From DATBGZ01 sp963803115 (GTDB lineage Bacteria > Actinomycetota > Actinomycetes > Mycobacteriales > Micromonosporaceae), in contig CAWDLN010000015.1 in NCBI GenBank assembly GCA_963803115.1, forward strand, positions 299,746 to 363,745: DNA of 64,000 bases. The letters run 5' to 3'. Of the stretch, positions 55,413 through 63,655 are shown piece after piece (position 1 is the stretch's first letter; each line of letters begins with the position of its first letter). The notes beneath the pieces were generated by a model, which worked only from the letters and a program-made list of their open reading frames with translations, did not search any database and was not told where the DNA came from. The translations under genes and the position numbers were made by a program.

Positions 55413-55453
55413 GATCGCCGCCGCCAGACTCAAGTGCCTGGACGGCGGCGATC
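55413..55453. terminator. Hairpin between the kinase gene and rho
   Basis: GATCGCCGCCG at 55413-55423 pairs perfectly with CGGCGGCGATC at 55443-55453, and CCAG/CTGG inside extends the stem. The element lies between two converging genes, 31 bases after the kinase stop and 35 bases beyond the rho stop, so it may stop both transcripts. No U-run follows. Confidence 0.65.
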
Positions 55454-55487
55454 TCGTACCCCTGGGTGGGAATGCGGGCGAACGGGG

Positions 55488-57392
55488 TTACTCGCCCGGG
55501 GTAGTCTTCGCGATCTGCATGAGGAACTCGATGTTGGTGCGGGTCTGCTTGAGCTTGTCCAGTAGCAGGTCCAGTGCCGCCTGTGAGTCCAGTGAGTGCA
55601 GCACCTTGCGGAGCTTGATCACGATGCCGTACTCGTCGGGCGCGAGCAGGATTTCCTCCTTGCGGGTGCCCGACGGGTCGATGTCGATGGCCGGGAAGAC
55701 CCGCTTGTCGGCGATCTTGCGGTCGAGCTTGAGCTCGGCGTTGCCGGTGCCCTTGAACTCCTCGAAGATCACCGTGTCCATCATGGACCCGGTCTCGACC
55801 AGGGCGTTGGCGATGATGGTCAGCGAGCCACCGTTTTCGATGTTGCGGGCCGCGCCCAGGAACCGCTTGGGCGGATACAGCGCGGTCGAGTCGATGCCAC
55901 CGGAGAGGATGCGCCCCGACGCCGGCGCGGCCAGGTTGTAGGCCCGGCCCAGCCGGGTGATCGAGTCGAGCAGCACGACCACGTCGTGGCCCATCTCGAC
56001 CAGCCGCTTGGCCCGCTCGATGGCCAGCTCGGCGACCGTGGTGTGATCCTGCGGCGGCCGGTCGAAGGTGGAGGCGATCACCTCGCCCTTGACCGAGCGC
56101 TGCATGTCGGTGACCTCCTCGGGCCGCTCGTCGACGAGGACGACCATGAGGTGGCACTCCGGGTTGTTGGCCGCGATGGCGTTCGCGATCGCCTGCTGGA
56201 TCATCGTCTTGCCGGCCTTGGGCGGGGAGACGATCAGCGCCCGCTGGCCCTTGCCGATCGGCATCACCAGGTCGATGACCCGGGTGGTCAGGATGTGCGG
56301 CTCGGTCTCCAGCCGCAGCCGCTCCTGCGGATACAGCGGAGTCAGCTTGTAGAACTCCGGCCGCCGGCGGGCCTCCTCCGGATCCATCCCGTTGATGGTG
56401 TCCAGCCGCACCAGCGGGTTGTACTTGTCCCGCCGCTGCTCACCCTCGCGCGCGGCTCGCACGGCACCGGTGACCGCGTCACCGCGCCGCAGGCCGTACC
56501 GCTTGATCTGCGCCATGGAGACGTATACATCGTTCGATCCAGCCAGGTAGCCCGACGTGCGGATGAACGCGTAGTTGTCGAGCACATCGACGATTCCCGC
56601 TATCTGGACGAGGACATCGTCGTCGCTGACTTGCGGCTCAGCGGTGCCGCCGACGCTCTCGGTGCCCCGCTCGCCCCGGCCGCGCCGGCGGTCCCGGAAC
56701 CGGCTGCGCCGGCCGCGGCGGCTGCCGCCGTCGTCATCGTCGTCGGATCCGCGGTCGTGTGCCGGCCCGCGATCGTGAGTGGGAACCCGGTCCCGGTCGA
56801 CCCGGCCGTTGCGCTCACCCCGGTCCGGGCCGCGCTCACCCCGGTCGCCGCCTCCGTTGCGGTCACCACCGTCGCGGCCGTGCATCCGGTCCGAGCCGCC
56901 GCGCTCGTAGCGATCCGTTCGGTCACCACGCTCGCGTCGCTGCTCGCCGTCCGCGAACCGTTCGTTCGTGCTGCGCGGAGCGCCGTTGTGGTCGGCGATC
57001 GGCTCGATCCGGTCCGCGCGCGGCTCGGGTGGTCCGGCCGCACGCGAGGCCCGGCGGGGACCACGCGGCTCGGCGGGAGCCTCCGGCTCGTCGTCGCGCA
57101 CGTCCGCGCGTACCTGGGTTCGCGGCGACTCGCCGCGAGCGGCGACCTGGCTGCGGGCCGGCGCCTCCGCCCGTGCCCGCGGCACCCGGCTATCGGCCTG
57201 GTTCTGCTCGATCGCCGCGATGAGGTCACCCTTGCGCATCTTGGCGGTACCGGGGATGCCCAGCGACGAGGCCATCGTCTGCAACTCGCCGAGCAGCTTC
57301 CCGTTCAGACCGGTTCCGGTCCGCCGGCGCTTGCCTGCCGAATCCTCAGGAGTACCGGAAACGTCCGACGTGACGTCGGTGCTGTCGCTCAA
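55488..57392 (-). CDS. rho: Transcription termination factor Rho (actinobacterial long form)
   Basis: TTG 57392 with AAGGA five bases upstream gives 634 residues, against about 419 in E. coli. The extra length is an N-terminal insertion (about residues 70-230) of low-complexity Arg/Gly/Asp/Glu repeats such as GERGPDRGERNGRVDRDR, which is expected to be disordered and to bind RNA. The rest is standard: cold-shock-like GYLAGSNDVYVSMAQIKRYG, P-loop SPPKAGKTMIQQAI, LIVDERPEEVTDMQR (seen as VLVDERPEEVTDM) and LAPASGRILSGGIDSTAL. The insertion is typical of actinobacterial Rho. Confidence 0.95.
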   Translation of the reverse strand: MSDSTDVTSDVSGTPEDSAGKRRRTGTGLNGKLLGELQTMASSLGIPGTAKMRKGDLIAAIEQNQADSRVPRARAEAPARSQVAARGESPRTQVRADVRDDEPEAPAEPRGPRRASRAAGPPEPRADRIEPIADHNGAPRSTNERFADGEQRRERGDRTDRYERGGSDRMHGRDGGDRNGGGDRGERGPDRGERNGRVDRDRVPTHDRGPAHDRGSDDDDDGGSRRGRRSRFRDRRRGRGERGTESVGGTAEPQVSDDDVLVQIAGIVDVLDNYAFIRTSGYLAGSNDVYVSMAQIKRYGLRRGDAVTGAVRAAREGEQRRDKYNPLVRLDTINGMDPEEARRRPEFYKLTPLYPQERLRLETEPHILTTRVIDLVMPIGKGQRALIVSPPKAGKTMIQQAIANAIAANNPECHLMVVLVDERPEEVTDMQRSVKGEVIASTFDRPPQDHTTVAELAIERAKRLVEMGHDVVVLLDSITRLGRAYNLAAPASGRILSGGIDSTALYPPKRFLGAARNIENGGSLTIIANALVETGSMMDTVIFEEFKGTGNAELKLDRKIADKRVFPAIDIDPSGTRKEEILLAPDEYGIVIKLRKVLHSLDSQAALDLLLDKLKQTRTNIEFLMQIAKTTPGE

Positions 57393-57767
57393 TGGATTCC
57401 TTCCCTCGATATGACCGCGTAGCCCGGGTCGTCGTGTTCCGGGGGCCGGACTGCTAGCGGTTACACCCGCGTCGCGTCAGCGTCGCAGGAGTCTTGACAC
57501 GGCCGAAGCGCCGCTCTTCGCGGGCACCCTTATTGGCGCCGCCGGGCTCACGGTTTCACTGCAGCCACGACACGTGCGCCATCGGTCTTGTCTCCACAGA
57601 GCCTTCTTCTCTCAGGAGCGCCGATGAGGCATGAGATTTCCGGGGCTACAGCCAGCTCGCCAAGCGGAGTTCCCGCGATCGGTCGCAATGGTGACGGCTG
57701 GTGTCGTGCTCCAGCGTAATCAACCCACCCGACCGGCGGCAACAGGGTCGCCTACGGCGTGTCTGCT
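57393..57767. other. Intergenic region between thrB and rho
   Basis: The 375 bases contain the rho ribosome site at their edge and probably the rho promoter. I found no convincing gene: the longest open stretch (65 codons on the minus strand, 57548-57742) lacks a ribosome site and conserved-looking sequence. A TTGACA at about 57492 points the other way and has no matching -10. A structured leader for rho autoregulation is possible but not shown. Confidence 0.5.
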
Positions 57768-58679
57768 TCACAACATACGCGCACCCACCGACGAGCACGA
57801 CAGTGACCTGGACCACCACCCGCTCGGGGGGTCAGGCGCGGCTGCGGCCGATGCGGTCATCAAGGCCAGCACGCTTGGCCCGGCGCCGCTGATGAACGCG
57901 GGAATCCCCTCGCGGCGCAGTGCGGCGACCAAGGTCGCCGTTTCCGGCATACCGGGCGCCCGGTACGGCTGGTGCAGCCGGTCGTCGGTGGCGGTCAGCA
58001 GAAGATCGGGTGCGGTGGTCAATGCGTGCACCAGCAGGGCGGCCCGAGCCGTATTGAAAACCGCATCTTTGTGCGGCACCTGGTCGGGTAGCGCCGCCCG
58101 GGCGTGGGCGGTCAAACCGCGAACGGCAGGCACGTACACCACAGGCTTAACGTCTTCCGACGGCGCAAGAGCCACCGCGTGCGCGCCGGCACGATCGGTC
58201 CACGCGATCGTGAAGCCGCCGAGGAGGCAAGGGGCGACGTTGTCCGGATGACCCTCGAGCTCGGCCGCCAGGGCGAGCGCTGATGCGTCAGACAGCGGCG
58301 ACTGAGACAACTCGCGCGCCAGAAGTATTCCCACCACAATCGCCGCGGACGAGGAGCCAAGACCCCGGGCGTGCGGGATCCGGTTGACGCACGACAGCCG
58401 CAGTCCTGGCGGCGCGGCCACCCCCATGCGGTCAAAGGCGGCCAACATCGTGGCGACAATGAGGTGCGACCCGTCGGTCGGCACCTCGCCCGCGCCTTCA
58501 CCGGCTACCTCGACCCGGTAGCGATCCGGGACTACTTCAGCGGTGACCTCGTCCCCGAAGTCAAGCGCGAGACCGAAGACATCGAAGCCGGGGCCGAGGT
58601 TGGCGCTGGTCGCCGGCACGGCCACGGTCACCGGGCCGACACGCCAGTCAACCGATCTCCCCGCCGTCATGGCGGTCAC
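57768..58679 (-). CDS. thrB: Homoserine kinase
   Basis: GTG 58679 (or ATG 58670), 303 residues. VAVPATSANLGPGFDVFGLA is the first GHMP motif, RIPHARGLGSSSAAIVVGIL the ATP-binding Pro-x3-Gly-Leu-Gly-Ser-Ser-Ala loop, and FISGAGPSVLALM the third motif. It phosphorylates homoserine on the path to threonine. In related genomes it usually follows thrC directly; here SPFH, RHH and MFS genes intervene and thrB lies 26 bases after the RHH gene, so it may be read from the SPFH promoter. Confidence 0.93.
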   Translation of the reverse strand: MTAMTAGRSVDWRVGPVTVAVPATSANLGPGFDVFGLALDFGDEVTAEVVPDRYRVEVAGEGAGEVPTDGSHLIVATMLAAFDRMGVAAPPGLRLSCVNRIPHARGLGSSSAAIVVGILLARELSQSPLSDASALALAAELEGHPDNVAPCLLGGFTIAWTDRAGAHAVALAPSEDVKPVVYVPAVRGLTAHARAALPDQVPHKDAVFNTARAALLVHALTTAPDLLLTATDDRLHQPYRAPGMPETATLVAALRREGIPAFISGAGPSVLALMTASAAAAPDPPSGWWSRSLSCSSVGARML

Positions 58680-58705
58680 TCTATTCAGGCGTCCTCGTCC
58701 TGGTT

Positions 58706-58915
58706 TTATCGAGTGGGGCCCTGGTCATCACGAGTAGGGCCGTCAGCGGCGCGACGTTCAGCGCCGTGTCCGATGCGCCCTGCGGTGTTCAGTGCCCGCC
58801 GCAGGGCGTACTCGATCTGGGCATTCACACTGCGCAAGTCGTCGGCGGCCCACCTGGCGATGGCCTCGTAGATGTCCGGGTCGAGGCGCAGCAGCAGCCG
58901 TTTGCGCTCCGTCAT
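58706..58915 (-). CDS. Ribbon-helix-helix DNA-binding protein (Arc-like)
   Basis: ATG 58915, 69 residues. RKRLLLRLDPDIYEAIARWA and DDLRSVNAQIEYALRRAL form the beta strand and two helices of a ribbon-helix-helix domain, followed by a polar, Gly/Asp/Arg-rich tail. Such small proteins act as dimeric repressors or antitoxins. It starts six bases after the SPFH gene and is probably co-translated with it, so control of that operon is the simplest role. No toxin gene is adjacent. Confidence 0.78.
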   Translation of the reverse strand: MTERKRLLLRLDPDIYEAIARWAADDLRSVNAQIEYALRRALNTAGRIGHGAERRAADGPTRDDQGPTR

Positions 58916-58921
58916 TCGCCG

Positions 58922-59794
58922 TCAGCCGTACAGCGTTCCGGTGTTCACCACGGGTTGGGTCGCGCGATCTCCACAGAGGACGACGAGCAGGTTGGAGACC
59001 ATCTGAGCCTTGCGCTCCTCGTCGAGCTCGACGACGTTGCGGGCGCTGAGCTGGTCCAGGGCGAGGCTCACCATGCCGACCGCGCCTTCCACGATCTTGA
59101 ATCTCGCCGCGACAATCGCATTGGCCTGCTGGCGCGCCAGCATGGCCTGGGCGATCTCGGGCGCGTATGCCAGGTGGGTCACTCGGCTCTCGAGCACCTC
59201 GACGCCGGCCAGCTCGACGCGCTCCCGCAGCTCGGTGGTGAGCTCCGGGCTGACCGCGGCGCTGTCACGAAGGCTCGGGCGGTCACCCTCATGGGACTCG
59301 TACGGATAGCTGGTGGCCAGATGTCGTACCGCGGCCTCGGCCTGAACCGCGACGTACTGCACATGGTCGTCCACGGCGAAGATCGCCTTCGCGGAGTCGA
59401 AGACGCGGTAGACGACGACCGCGGCGATCTCCACCGGGTTGCCGTCCGCGTCGGAGACCTTGAGCCTCGCGGTTTCAAAGTTGCGGACTCGAAGGGACAC
59501 CTTGCGCTTGGTGGTGAGGGGAAGCACCCAGTGGAACCCGGCCTTGCGTACCGAGCCGATGTAACGCCCGAAGAACTGCACGACGCGCGCCTCGTTCGGG
59601 CTGATGACCATAAACCCGCTCGCGATCAGGACGAAGACCAGCGCGGCAATCGCCACGACGATGCCGATCCGGTTGTCCGAGCCCGGTTGGGCGGCCCGGT
59701 CCTGGTCGATCGCGTACCACACCGTCGCGGCGATGATTCCCAACTCCACCAGCAGCATCAAGAACCCTGGCAGCCGCAACGTTCGTCTCTCCAT
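58922..59794 (-). CDS. SPFH-domain (band 7/flotillin-like) membrane protein
   Basis: ATG 59794 with AAGGGAG six bases upstream gives 290 residues. Two N-terminal membrane helices (PGFLMLLVELGIIAATVWY and IGIVVAIAALVFVLIASGFM) are followed by FMVISPNEARVVQFFGRYIG, the start of the SPFH domain, and FKIVEGAVGMVSLALDQLS near the end. SPFH proteins assemble into ring-like membrane domains and help organise the envelope or resist stress. The following gene encodes a small RHH protein, a pairing I recall from other actinobacteria. The promoter region contains a palindrome. Confidence 0.88.
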   Translation of the reverse strand: MERRTLRLPGFLMLLVELGIIAATVWYAIDQDRAAQPGSDNRIGIVVAIAALVFVLIASGFMVISPNEARVVQFFGRYIGSVRKAGFHWVLPLTTKRKVSLRVRNFETARLKVSDADGNPVEIAAVVVYRVFDSAKAIFAVDDHVQYVAVQAEAAVRHLATSYPYESHEGDRPSLRDSAAVSPELTTELRERVELAGVEVLESRVTHLAYAPEIAQAMLARQQANAIVAARFKIVEGAVGMVSLALDQLSARNVVELDEERKAQMVSNLLVVLCGDRATQPVVNTGTLYG

Positions 59795-59816
59795 CGAGAA
59801 CTCCCTTGCTATCGAA

Positions 59817-59899
59817 GTGATATCACAACGCTAGCACCCGGGCGCAACCTGCGGCATCACCCCGTTGATCTAGGGCAAATCAGGGTGATTAGTGATCAA
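59817..59899. promoter_or_regulatory. Palindromes upstream of the SPFH-RHH operon
   Basis: GTGATATCAC, a perfect 10-base palindrome, lies at 59817-59826, 23 bases before the SPFH start. Two longer inverted pairs, ATCACCC/GGGTGAT (about 59856-59889) and TTGATC/GATCAA (59865-59899), lie further upstream. The RHH protein of the same operon is a plausible ligand for the first site, but nothing here proves it. Confidence 0.5.
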
Positions 59900-59939
59900 A
59901 GCACGCGGGAACGCCACATCAAATCAGGGGGCGAATAAG

Positions 59940-61190
59940 TCACGCCGCGGCGGGTTCGGGTGCCACGGCGGCGCCTTCCGTGGAGCGCATGAGCCGACGC
60001 GTCGCGAGGCGCCATACGATGCCATAGATCACGGTGAGCCCGCCGCAGACGGCGATCGGCACCCGCGGATCCGTGTGGTCCACCAGGAAACCGGCGACCA
60101 GGAGGCTGGCCGAGATCGCCAAGGTCGCGATCATCATGTCGGTGGCGAAGACCCGTCCGCGGAGGCCGTCCGGCACCTCGATCTGCAGTGCGTAGTTCGA
60201 CATCACCCAGTTGCCTCCGCCGGAGATGTGGGCGATCACGACCAGCACGAGCACCAGCCAGAACCACGGGCTCACGGAAACCGCGAGGTACGCCACGCCA
60301 TAGGAGACCATGGATGCGGCCAGGCCCGGCATCAGCCAGTTCCTATGCATGAGCACCCGCCGAAACAGCAGTGGTCCGATCAGCGCACCGGCTCCCCGGG
60401 CGGCGAAGAGGAGGCCCGTGGCCGTCGGACCCAGCCCGAAGACCACGACAGCGAGCACGGGAAAGACGGCGAGGACACCGTTGCCGATGCCCACGGCCGA
60501 TTTCACGGTTACCAGCGAGAGCACCCGGGGGTGGCCGCCGATGAACCGCACGGCCTCAGCGATCGCGCGTACCGGATGCGCCGGCGCGGGTGCACCGTCG
60601 TGCGCCACCTGCAGCGCCCGCCGTACCCGCAACACCAACAACGCCGCCCCGGCGAGACACGCGAGGTCAACCGCGAAGCAGATGTACGGGCTGAACTGCT
60701 GGCTCATGACGCCGCCGAGCGAGGCGCCGACAACGAGCATGGTGCCCCACGCACTGCCGCTGAGCGCATTGGCGGCGGCGAGATCCTTGGCATCGACCAC
60801 ATTGGGCAGTGCCGCACTCGCCGCCGGCGTATAGACCGACTTCGCCGTGGCCGCCAGACCGATCGCCACGGGACCGAGCCACGCGGTGCCGGGCGACCGG
60901 ACCCCGAACAACAGCGCGATGGCGGCGATGGTGCCGAAATTCGCCACAACCATCAGCGTGCGCCGATTCAACCGGTCGGCCAGCGTGCCGGCGAACGGCA
61001 GTACCAGGGCGCCGACCGCGGTGTCAGCCGCCAGGGCCAGTGCGCCCGGCAGGCCACTTCCGGTGAGCTTCTGAAGCAGTGACACCAACGGGATCAACGC
61101 GAACCAGTCGCCGCCAAAGACCACGAGTTGAGCCAGAAACAGGTACCGGAAGTCCCGATTGCGCGTAAGGACCGACAGAGTTGGCGCCAC
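59940..61190 (-). CDS. MFS transporter
   Basis: GTG 61190, 416 residues with about twelve membrane helices. The first cytoplasmic loop reads LPFAGTLADRLNRRTLMVVA, the MFS motif A (usually G-x3-D-R-x-G/R-R/K), and a similar weaker repeat occurs in the second half. NALSGSAWGTMLVVGASLGG in helix 5 suits a drug-efflux type. The substrate is unknown. It lies between thrC and the SPFH gene, interrupting the normal thr gene order, and its start is 29 bases from a large palindrome. Confidence 0.87.
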   Translation of the reverse strand: MAPTLSVLTRNRDFRYLFLAQLVVFGGDWFALIPLVSLLQKLTGSGLPGALALAADTAVGALVLPFAGTLADRLNRRTLMVVANFGTIAAIALLFGVRSPGTAWLGPVAIGLAATAKSVYTPAASAALPNVVDAKDLAAANALSGSAWGTMLVVGASLGGVMSQQFSPYICFAVDLACLAGAALLVLRVRRALQVAHDGAPAPAHPVRAIAEAVRFIGGHPRVLSLVTVKSAVGIGNGVLAVFPVLAVVVFGLGPTATGLLFAARGAGALIGPLLFRRVLMHRNWLMPGLAASMVSYGVAYLAVSVSPWFWLVLVLVVIAHISGGGNWVMSNYALQIEVPDGLRGRVFATDMMIATLAISASLLVAGFLVDHTDPRVPIAVCGGLTVIYGIVWRLATRRLMRSTEGAAVAPEPAAA

Positions 61191-61219
61191 GTACCGGCAC
61201 CTTACTCCCGGCGGGCTCC

Positions 61220-61277
61220 TGTTAAGCGGGGTCCCCTTCCTATACAGGACGGCATAAGAAGGGGACCCCGCTTAACA
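61220..61277. repeat. Perfect 20-bp inverted repeat with 18-base loop
   Basis: The left arm 61220-61239 (TGTTAAGCGGGGTCCCCTTC) and the right arm 61258-61277 are perfect inverse copies. The loop contains CTATACAGGACGGCATAA. The element begins three bases after the thrC stop and could terminate it, but its length and exactness, and a loop that I associate with palindromic elements of Micromonosporaceae genomes, suggest a dispersed intergenic repeat. Confidence 0.85.
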
Positions 61278-61279
61278 AT

Positions 61280-62335
61280 TCAGGCGAGGTCCAGTGCCTG
61301 GGCGGCGGCGAGGGCGTCGTTGCGGATGCTCACCGGCGGCGGCGCAGTTGAAATGGCCCACTCCGGATCCTTGAGCCCATGCCCGGTGACCGTGCAGACA
61401 ACCGTCGACCCGCGCGGTAACAGCCCTCGGTCAGCGGAGGCGAGCAAACCTGCCACCGAGGCCGCACTGCCGAGCTCGACGAAGACCCCGACTTGCCGGG
61501 CGAGCAGCCGGTACGCCGAGAGGATCTCCCGGTCGGTAACCGCGTGGATTAGGCCGCCGGAGGCGTCCCTAGCGTCGACGGCCTTGGTCCACGAGGCGGG
61601 GTTGCCGATCCGGATTGCGGTCGCGATGGTCGAAGGTTCGGGAACGACCGCACCGTCCACAATGGGCGCTGCCCCGCTCGCCTGGAAGCCGTACATCTTG
61701 GGCCGCTTGGTCGTGTGCCCGGCGTCGCGCTCCTCGACATAGCCCATCCAGTACGCCGTGATGTTGCCCGCGTTGCCGACCGGAAGGCAGTGGATATCGG
61801 GCGCGTCGCCGAGCGCCTCGACGATCTCGAACGCGGCCGTCTTTTGCCCGTGCAGCCGATCGACGTTCACGGAGTTGACCAGGGCCACCGGATAGTCGAT
61901 GGCGAGTTTCGAAGCCAGCGCGAGACAGTCGTCGAAGTTGCCGGCGACCTGCAACGGACGTGCGCCGTGCACCAGCGCCTGAGCGAGCTTTCCGGTGGCG
62001 ATCTTGCCGGCGGGGATGAGGACGGCGCAGGTGAGTCCGGCTCGGGCGGCATAGGCCGCGGCGGACGCCGACGTGTTACCGGTGGACGCGCAGATGATGG
62101 CCTTGGCCCCCGCCTCGACCGCCTTAGACACGGCAACCGTCATCCCACGGTCCTTGAACGACCCGGTGGGGTTGGCGCCCTCCACCTTCAGGTAGACGTC
62201 GCATTCGGTCCGTTCGGATAGCGCGGGCGCCGGAACCAGCGGTGTGTTGCCCTCATGCAGGGTGATGACCGGCGTCGTGGCGTTCACCGGCAACCGGTCC
62301 CGGTATGCCTCGATCACGCCACGCCACCAGGTCAC
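61280..62335 (-). CDS. thrC: Threonine synthase
   Basis: GTG 62335 overlaps the hom stop (GTGA). The 351-residue protein has EGANPTGSFKDRGMTVAVSK with the PLP Lys (about residue 59), CASTGNTSASAAAYAARAG for phosphate binding and LPVGNAGNITAYWMGY. It converts phosphohomoserine to threonine. It is of the short bacterial type. A 58-base palindrome follows directly downstream and separates it from the MFS gene. Confidence 0.95.
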   Translation of the reverse strand: MTWWRGVIEAYRDRLPVNATTPVITLHEGNTPLVPAPALSERTECDVYLKVEGANPTGSFKDRGMTVAVSKAVEAGAKAIICASTGNTSASAAAYAARAGLTCAVLIPAGKIATGKLAQALVHGARPLQVAGNFDDCLALASKLAIDYPVALVNSVNVDRLHGQKTAAFEIVEALGDAPDIHCLPVGNAGNITAYWMGYVEERDAGHTTKRPKMYGFQASGAAPIVDGAVVPEPSTIATAIRIGNPASWTKAVDARDASGGLIHAVTDREILSAYRLLARQVGVFVELGSAASVAGLLASADRGLLPRGSTVVCTVTGHGLKDPEWAISTAPPPVSIRNDALAAAQALDLA

Positions 62336-63632
62336 AGGTCGCCCTCCACCCGCATCACCGAACCCACCTCGCGCACGATCTCGAGCCGGCGCAGTTCGTC
62401 CACTGTGGATGCGAGGGCCGCGTCCGTGGCGGTGTGCGTCATGACCACGAGCGTGGCGTCCTCGCCCCGGCCCTCCTGGCGTACGGTCTGAATGCTCACG
62501 TCGTGGTTGGCGAAGACCCCGGCCACCGCGGCGAGTACACCAGCCCGGTCGGCCACATCGAGCGATACGTGGTAGCGGGTCGCTACCTCGCCTATCGGCT
62601 GGATCCGCAGGTCGGCGTAGTTCGACTCGCTAGGCGAGCGCACCCCGGCGAGGCGGTTGCGGGCCACCGCCACGATGTCGCCGATCACCGCGCTCGCGGT
62701 CGGCGCCCCACCCGCGCCACGGCCATAGAACATAAGCTGCCCGGCCGCCTCGGCCTCCACGAAGACAGCGTTGAACGCGTCGGTCACGCTGGCCAGCGGA
62801 TGGGAGCGCGGGATCATCGCCGGGTGCACCCGGACCGAGACCGCACCGTCCTTAGTGGAGGCGATGCACAGCAACTTGATGACGCAGCCCATCGCGCGCG
62901 CGGACGCGACGTCCGCCGCGGTCACGTCGGTGATTCCCTCGCGGTAGACGTCGGCCGCGCGCACCCGTGTGTGGAACGCCAGTGAGGCGAGGATAGCCGC
63001 CTTGGCGGCGGCATCGAAGCCCTCTACGTCCGCGGTCGGATCCGCCTCCGCGTAGCCGAGAGCGGCCGCCTCCTCAAGCGCCTCGTGGAAGCTCGCCCCC
63101 GAGGCGTCCATTTTGGACAGAATGAAGTTGGTGGTGCCGTTGACGATCCCGGTCACCCGCGTGATGCGGTCACCGTGCAGTGAGTCGCGCAGTGGCCGCA
63201 ACAACGGAATGGCACCGGCGACCGAGGCCTCGTAATAGAGGTCGGCATTGCCCTCGGCGGCGGCGTCATGCAGCACCGGGCCGTCCTCGGCCAGCAATGC
63301 CTTGTTCGCCGTGACCACGCTCTTGCCGGAGCGCAGCGACTCGACCAGCCAGGTTCGAGCGGGCTCGATGCCTCCGACCACTTCGACGACGATGTCGATG
63401 TCATCGCGCTTGATGAGGCCCAGCGCGTCGGCCGTGAACAGTGACATGTCGACCGGGAGGGCACCCCGGGCGCGACCGACCCGGCGTACGGCGATGCCCG
63501 CCAGCTCAAGCGGCGCACCGATGCGTGCCCGGAGGTCCTCGGCCTGCTCGTGCGGGTGTGCGTACGACCTCGGCACCGACGTTGCCGCAGCCGAGAAGCG
63601 CCACCCGTACCGCTGACTGCGCGTGCCTCCAC
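62332..63632 (-). CDS. hom: Homoserine dehydrogenase, frameshifted near the N-terminus
   Basis: The long frame from about 63550 to the stop at 62332 contains most of the enzyme: HEQAEDLRARIGAPLELAGI, GGIEPARTWLVESLRSGKSV, TGIVNGTTNFILSKM, FDAAAKAAILASLAFHTRV and an ACT domain (YHVSLDVADRAGVLAAVAGV). The first Rossmann strand (VRVALLGCGNVGAEVV) lies in another frame around 63610-63560; one surplus base near 63550-63557 explains this. GTG 63632 (GAGG upstream) would start the gene, but needs a second surplus base near 63611; GTG 63604 is the alternative. It reduces aspartate semialdehyde to homoserine with NAD(P)H. Confidence 0.85.
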
Positions 63633-63655
63633 GTTGCTGCCTCAACATCTTGTAT

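Noticed and set aside
57492..57530. TTGACA that could be a -35 box in the thrB-rho gap
   Set aside because: It points away from both genes, and no -10 hexamer lies at a normal distance.
57548..57742. A 65-residue minus-strand frame between rho and thrB
   Set aside because: No ribosome site, no clear conservation or motif. It is listed only as part of an intergenic region.
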